Assembly: GCF_023278565.1 (NCBI RefSeq)
Contig: NC_064672.1
Span: 8,122,001 to 8,186,000 of the forward strand
Direction of reading: 5' to 3'
DNA length: 64,000 bases
DNA from: Colletotrichum lupini
Lineage: Eukaryota; Ascomycota; Sordariomycetes; Glomerellales; Glomerellaceae
Every line of letters starts with the position of its first letter. Positions within the stretch are counted from its first letter, which is position 1. The translations under genes were made by a program, and so were the position numbers. Shown one piece after another: positions 58,322-64,000 of this stretch. A model generated the notes under the pieces. The model made no database searches. It was given only the letters and a program-made list of their open reading frames with translations, and was not told the origin of the DNA.

Positions 58322-59934
58322 AGTCGCAACGGAAAAGCACAGACCAGGGCAGGAAAGGCAAAAATCAGACAGACTAGTAACTCAGACAAAAGGATCGGTT
58401 TGCCAACCTGGAGTGCTAGAAGTTCGGGATTTCCGCACACTTAAGGGGAAGGCAAACGTGGTCATTTTGTACTCTATGCCTCAGCCTGTTGCTGAGTGTC
58501 GACCCATGTTGTACGACTGATCCGGTATTGACTGTCTTAGTGATAAGGGGTTCGATGTCGTGATAAGGACCGGCATTGGTGCAATTGAGGGCCTTGAAGC
58601 TGTTGTAGGACAGACCATCTGTTGGATGCCGCTCGACAAGGATTGCTGCATGTAGTCTGGACTTGAGCTGGGGTCTTCGAGCGAGCCCGGCTGATTGGAA
58701 CGCCACTCCACAAAGAGAACTACGAGCTTTTAGGAAGGTCCCTATCAAAAGGTTACTGACGTGATAGGGATTCCCCGGAAATTCCAAGGTTTTGTGATGG
58801 CTTCTTTCTACTGGTAATGTGCAGACGTGGACATGTTCTCCGGCTGCTCGGCCCATTAACGGAAAGAGGGTGTCCCAAGCAATGCCCAGGCGGGAAGGTC
58901 ATGTCTTAAGCCTTGCCAAGATGTGGCCGAGACTTTGGGATGACTGCTGGCGGATTCGGCCACCCATCCCAACATCCCAACATCCCAACTCATGCCATCT
59001 ATCGGAGTTGCGATACCCTGGCTTGTCTTGATGAAGAGTCGGCAGGGGTTCTAAGATGAAGCACCTGACGCTCATTTGCTGGCCTCAGGTGGGGGTGGAT
59101 CCCGGTCCTTGCACTTTTGTCCTTGACGTGCTCAGTCACCCGAACTTTTGCTCCAAACGTGCTTGATTGAACTTTTGTTTTTGACGACGATGTGACTGGA
59201 AAATCGGTTTTCTGTCTCGGGGCAAAAGGCTACGCCTGTAAGCCCGACGTATGGACTATGAGCAGATGATGAACCGGTCAGTCGGTATCTCAATGTTATG
59301 ATTGTCGAGTATGGCTCCTTATCTCATCGGAACACGCGGCCACTTCGACAAAAAAGACGCAAGGCTACTTTGAATTCGGCTGGTGCCCCCATGGTAGTCT
59401 ACACGTGGATGTGGGGGCAAAATATCCCAAGGGCCGTTACGATGCAAGTGGATCACATCAAGTAGACCTGTAAGGCATAAAGAATTTGAGATGGCAAGCC
59501 GGACGAAGGACTGAGCGATTCATCGTCTTCCACGCGACGATGACAAAATAGATTTACAGTGGTCCCAATAGGAAGGAGGGAGATGGTAGAGACACTAGGA
59601 ACTGCAACGGCCTCATGATGAGAGATAGTTACTAGGCAATCCTGACTGTGAAGGCAAAGGACAATTGGGCGCCCTCATGAATGTTAGATAAGCATTTGCC
59701 TATTACGCTCACCTTCCCACAGAGGATGAGGTGGCATCGGACAGTCCGGAATGGCGCTCCCATCCTGTATGACTGAGTAGGGCTCTAATTTACAACTAAG
59801 GATAGAGTACGTGAACCATGCATTGCCGACGAGGCTTCTAATGCCTTCGCTTTTAGCTACAGCTAATAGTGATAATGTCTGACTTGCCTGTTTTAGGTAG
59901 TTCTCTTGGACACACTTACACTTCTTCTTTGGGT
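58322..59934. other. Intergenic region leading into the right repeat block
   Basis: About 1.6 kb holding the OPT promoter at the left. No supported gene. CATCCCAACATCCCAACATC at about 58966-58985 is a short (CATCCCAA)n repeat. Composition is normal until about 59900, then CA and TG steps vanish within about 100 bp. Confidence 0.5.
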
Positions 59935-60231
59935 ATTATTTTCGAGGGTATGGAGACTGACGAAGTATCTAAGGGTACTATTACATAGTATAGGTATTTA
60001 GAATTGGTTAATATCCTCTTTGTAAGAGAACTAGCTCGAATTATCCTATAATCGCTTTAGTTTCGCTATAATAAGTAGTAGTATATACTAACTTATACGA
60101 TACTTATATAACGAACCCTATTATATAAGTATCTAATTAAGTAGTAAAGAAATCTTTTTACGTCTTAACTAAAAGTAAGTATAAAAGGTCTTATAGTTAA
60201 GTTACGTTCGTAAAAAGGAGAATAAGACGCT

Positions 60232-60440
60232 TATTATTAGTATCCCTATTATAAGGTAGTTAGTTCGAACCGTAGGTTAACGAAGAGATTAATTAAATTA
60301 TATAAATATCTACGTAATAAGTATAAGAAAGAGGTTCTAACTATATATTAAGCTAGCTATAATAATTATAAATAGGGCCCCTAATTAGCCCCTACGTGAT
60401 TAGTTATATACTATAGTCGAATTAGACTTCTAATCCAATA
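60232..60440 (-). repeat. Probable LTR of a minus-oriented retrotransposon
   Basis: On the minus strand it begins TATTGGATTAGAAG and ends CTAATAATA, which would be TGTTGG..TAACA-type ends before RIP. Just beyond its start (plus 60445-60460) lies a purine-rich minus-strand tract, AAAAGAAAAAGAAAG, as expected for the polypurine tract before a 3' LTR. No second copy lies in the window, so this rests on end structure alone. The size and structure suggest a Copia-type element, which is a guess. Confidence 0.4.
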
Positions 60441-62679
60441 CTAACTTTCTTTTTCTTTTATCGATTTAATTACTATAGTTAGAGGTATAATTCGACCTCG
60501 GGCCCGTTCTTATTTACTAAGTCGTCTCCTTTTCCCCCTTTTCTTTATTCCTTTTATATAACCTATTTTTCTATTTATATATTAACTTTTTATAAGAGAT
60601 TAGGCTATAAGTACTTAATTAGCGAAGCTATGATATAAATATAAGTATATTATAAGACTAAAGCTTATAAAGTCCTTTATAAGGGCTTTACTTTTTAAAA
60701 AGTTTTTTTATAATATAATCCGTATACTAGTTACTAAGTTATTAGCGTCCTATTATTAACTATATCCCGAATTTATTATAATTACTCCCCCCTTATATAA
60801 CTTTAGTCCCTAAAGTTATTACGTAATATCTTCTTTTAATATTAATAATAAAACTATTAACGTCGTTATTTATAATAAATTCCGTAAAGCGTTAATAATA
60901 TCCTTTTTTATTTAGGAATAAAGTATTACTCTTATTTCTTTATTTAATAGATATTTTATTATTATTATTTAGTAATAGCGCGCTAACTAGTTATTAAGTT
61001 AATAATACGTATTTATAATAAAGTATTTTAATTATCATAATATATAAGAGCCCGCCTAACCTTATAGTTATTATTATTACTAAGCTATTACGTATAGTAA
61101 AATATTTTTTTTTATTACTAATTACGTATTTACTTTTTTCTTCCCCCTTTTTATTTAGTAACTATTCTACGAATTCTTTTTTATATAACTATACTTTTCT
61201 TTTTATAATATTCTAATTCCGTATCGTTTTTTAATTACGACTCTCTTATTATACTATTACTAAGTATTTACCGAAATATTTACTATTTTGCGTATTTAAA
61301 ATATATTTAATATAGAATATAATCTTAAAAAGGGCTTCTATAGTCTTTATAATAGTACTCCCTATATACGCTATTTAATTAGTATATATCGTAATATTAA
61401 CGAGCTCGTTTATATTATTAGTACTTACGTTATTAAGTATATTATTTATTAAATTAATAAAAAAAAGTATTCTACTATAAGTTATCGAGTCCTCGCTAAT
61501 TTATTATTAAAACGTTAGGCTAACGATATCTCTTAAGTTCTTAAAGAGCTATATAGCGCTACCTAATTTACTTAGAATACTTTTATAAAGCTTTATAATA
61601 TTAAAAAATAAAGTAACCTTAACTCTTATAAACGCGGCTACGTTCTCTATATTTTTTAGTTATATTATTAATATATAAGAAAAGGTCGCTACTTATATTA
61701 CTAACCTATTAATAAATAATAATAAAAAAAAGTCTATTTTAAATAAGCTACTTTCTAAGAGCTCGTTACTAATTATAAGTATTTAAACTTATTAATCTCG
61801 ATTATAATAAGTTATCGGTAATCGTTTAGTAAATTTTCTTTTTACTAACTTAGATTTCTTTTTTTAAGTTAGTATTCTTAATATTAATAATAAGGCTAAG
61901 ATTATTTTTTATTTTAATTACTTTTAGCTAGCTTATTTTTATAATAATAGCTATATAATCGCTTTATAAAATAACCTCGACGCTCTAACTTAGTATTATA
62001 AAGAGACTTCCCGGGGCGTTATTATTATATATATTTAGGAATTTCTTACTTTCCTTATTTTTTATAAACGCGTTACTAAATTCTTGGTAAATAAAGTACT
62101 TACTTATATTATTATTATATATAACGCTACTCCTATTTCTTATAGTCCTAAGACTCGGACTCTTATTAAAAAGCGTACTTTTATTATTAACTATATTCTT
62201 AATAATAATAACGAGCGGGACGATTTTAAATTTAAGTTTAATAAGTCTTAATATAAAAATATTAAATCTAAAGAGCTTAATAATAATTTAAAAAATCTTT
62301 TTTTTAGTATTATAATAAGCGCTACTATTTTAATATTAATAACTTACTAACTCCTATTTATAACGCTCTTTTTAATATAAACGAGGGTTTTTTAGTCCTT
62401 AGTTATATTATTTTAGACCTTAATAAGGTTAATATTACGCTCCTCTTACTCTAAATAAAAGCTTTATAATAGCTTAATAAAGCTATTACTTATATTAAAG
62501 TTAAAGCTATAAATTATAATTAATAGTTCGACGTTAATAAGGTTTTTATAAATATTAATATTATTAAGGTCCCTTAGCTTAACTAGGACTATAATAATAT
62601 TACCTTAGATAACGTCCCCTATCCCTAACTTATTATTAATAATAATAACGTTATACTCTCTATTTTACTTCTTATTTTA

Positions 62680-62823
62680 TTTCTTATTATAGCTCTCGTT
62701 ATACTTCTTATTATAGTTCCCGTTATATTTTTTATTATAGCTCTCGTTATACTTTTTATTATAGCTCCCGTTATACCTCTTATTATAGCTTTTATTATAC
62801 CTCTTATTATAGTTTTTAATAAT
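62680..62823. repeat. 24-bp minisatellite, six units
   Basis: Six consecutive 24-base units built around CTTATTATAGCTCCCGTTAT differ mostly at C/T positions. A degenerate unit may precede them from 62656. The period is a multiple of three, and read on the minus strand it encodes YNGSYNKK-like octapeptides, so it may be a relic of a coding repeat in a transposon protein that was later RIP-mutated. Confidence 0.8.
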
Positions 62824-64000
62824 AACTAAGTAGTAAACGCTTTATAAACCGCTATTATTAATATATATAATACTCTACGTAACTTTAACTACTTCCCTCT
62901 TACTTATTATAATATTCATAAAGTTAACGGCTTTATTTTAAATAATTAGCTAAGTACGCATATAAAGCCTTCCCGCTTTTTATTTATTACGCGGATTATT
63001 ATTACTAATTATTAAATTTTAGAAATATATACTAAAGCCGTTATATTATTATTAATATTACGTAATTTACTCCCCTTATATAACTAGATCTTAGTAATCT
63101 CTTAGTAACGTATTATTAAGGGTTATATAGTGGTTTTTTCTAGCTTTATAGGTATAAAAGATTAACCTTAACGGGATTACGCTTTTAAAAAAAATTATAT
63201 AATACGGTATACTTTTTAACTATATAATATATATAATGTGCCCTAAGTACGCGCTTAACGTAATATAATAATTTCGATATAAAAACCGCTATATAATTCG
63301 GGATAAGTAAGCTACCCTATAGCGGCACTAGTTAAAAAGGTCGATAGTAGAGGTCGGCTATAATAATTAACTATAATAGTTAGCTATAATAATTAAAAGC
63401 GGCCTTTTTTAATTATAAAGGTTCTAAACTTTAATAACAACGTAGAGGTTTTTTAAAAAAGGGCTAAATAGGCTAATATTTATTACTCTTCGTACTAGAG
63501 CTCGTAAAAATTCTTTTTATCCTTATCGCTTCTAATATCGCCCGAAGCTCTATTTAAATTAAATAAATTTACTAAACAAATCTACTAAATAAACTTATTA
63601 ATATATAAACTACTACTTAAATAACTAGTTAAATAACTAGTTAAGAGGTTAGCTAGTTAAAATACTACCTTAACGAGAACCTACTCTCCTAATATATAGT
63701 TAGTAATTAGTAAGCTAAAGATACCCGTCGATAAGTCTACCCCTCTTAAGCTAAGCGCCCTTTTTAACTAGCTTAACGCTATAGCTATCGTAGTTAATAT
63801 AAGCACGCCCGAGGATTAATAAAGTACCTTTTAGTAATACGGAATTTAGCTAAGTAATAATACGAATGCTATAAATAGCTAGGCTAATACGGACGTTAAG
63901 ATCTAATATATTAACGCTAGCTTAGAAATTATATTTTATAAAACTAAAAATCCCTTTGATATAAGCTATATTATAAATATAAGGGAATATATAAGGGGCC

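Larger units (their letters stand above)
59935..64000. repeat. RIP-mutated AT-rich repeat block (right)
   Basis: It has the same signature as the left block: TpA excess, almost no CpA or TpG, and CpG retained. No protein family can be read with certainty. A probable minus-oriented LTR with an adjoining purine tract (60232-60440) suggests an LTR retrotransposon running off the window. Direct comparison with the left block showed no shared element by eye. Open frames are short everywhere. Confidence 0.85.

Noticed and set aside
60255..60275. TTCGAACC as a possible tRNA B box
   Set aside because: It lies in the probable LTR, without an A box or cloverleaf.

Overview
The window is a piece of a filamentous ascomycete genome (Pezizomycotina, most likely a Sordariomycete; the class is inferred). 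Evidence: genes with several short introns (about 50-145 bp, GT..AG, often with a CTAAC or CTGAC branch site), fungus-restricted families (Zn2Cys6 regulator, DUF3112 membrane protein, GIT1-type permease, OPT transporter), compact housekeeping genes, and repeat blocks carrying an extreme repeat-induced point mutation (RIP) signature. Gene models were built by hand, joining open frames at splice sites so that family motifs become continuous.

Layout. Positions 1-13853 are a RIP-destroyed nest of transposons: a plus-strand Ty3/Gypsy chromovirus (Gypsy-1: RT, RNase H, integrase, chromodomain, 3' LTR) is broken by a MULE DNA transposon (1529-4352, TIRs plus 8-bp target duplication) and by a minus-strand Gypsy element (Gypsy-2, 4724-12081, two 210-bp LTRs plus 5-bp target duplication). 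About 13970-59900 is an unmutated gene island. From about 59935 to the end is a second RIP block with a probable LTR and a 24-bp minisatellite.

The island opens with a flavin monooxygenase that has lost its N-terminal FAD domain at the repeat edge. Housekeeping genes follow: TRM6 (tRNA m1A58 methyltransferase subunit), ARC18 (Arp2/3 subunit 3) and, later, RFC3 (clamp loader). Between and after them lie a conserved protein of unknown function, a secreted type-B carboxylesterase convergent with a Zn2Cys6 regulator, a proline-rich DUF3112 membrane protein convergent with a GNAT acetyltransferase, and a GT31-like Golgi-type glycosyltransferase. The right part (46.6-58.3 kb) is accessory in character: a secreted prolyl-4-hydroxylase-like oxygenase, a membrane-anchored M24 peptidase divergent from a GIT1-like glycerophosphodiester permease, a wrecked subtilisin gene, a siderophore-esterase-like hydrolase and a convergent OPT oligopeptide transporter. 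These suggest secretion, nutrient scavenging and uptake next to a repeat-rich compartment.

Several gaps of 1-6 kb (notably 27.6-32.4 and 40.9-46.6 kb) hold no gene I can support. No rRNA, tRNA or CRISPR was found. I did not find a clearly new multi-gene system. The strongest unusual signals are the near-absence of CpA/TpG in the repeat blocks, the datable nesting order of the transposons, the monooxygenase cut at the repeat boundary and the small peptide/siderophore-like locus beside the second block.
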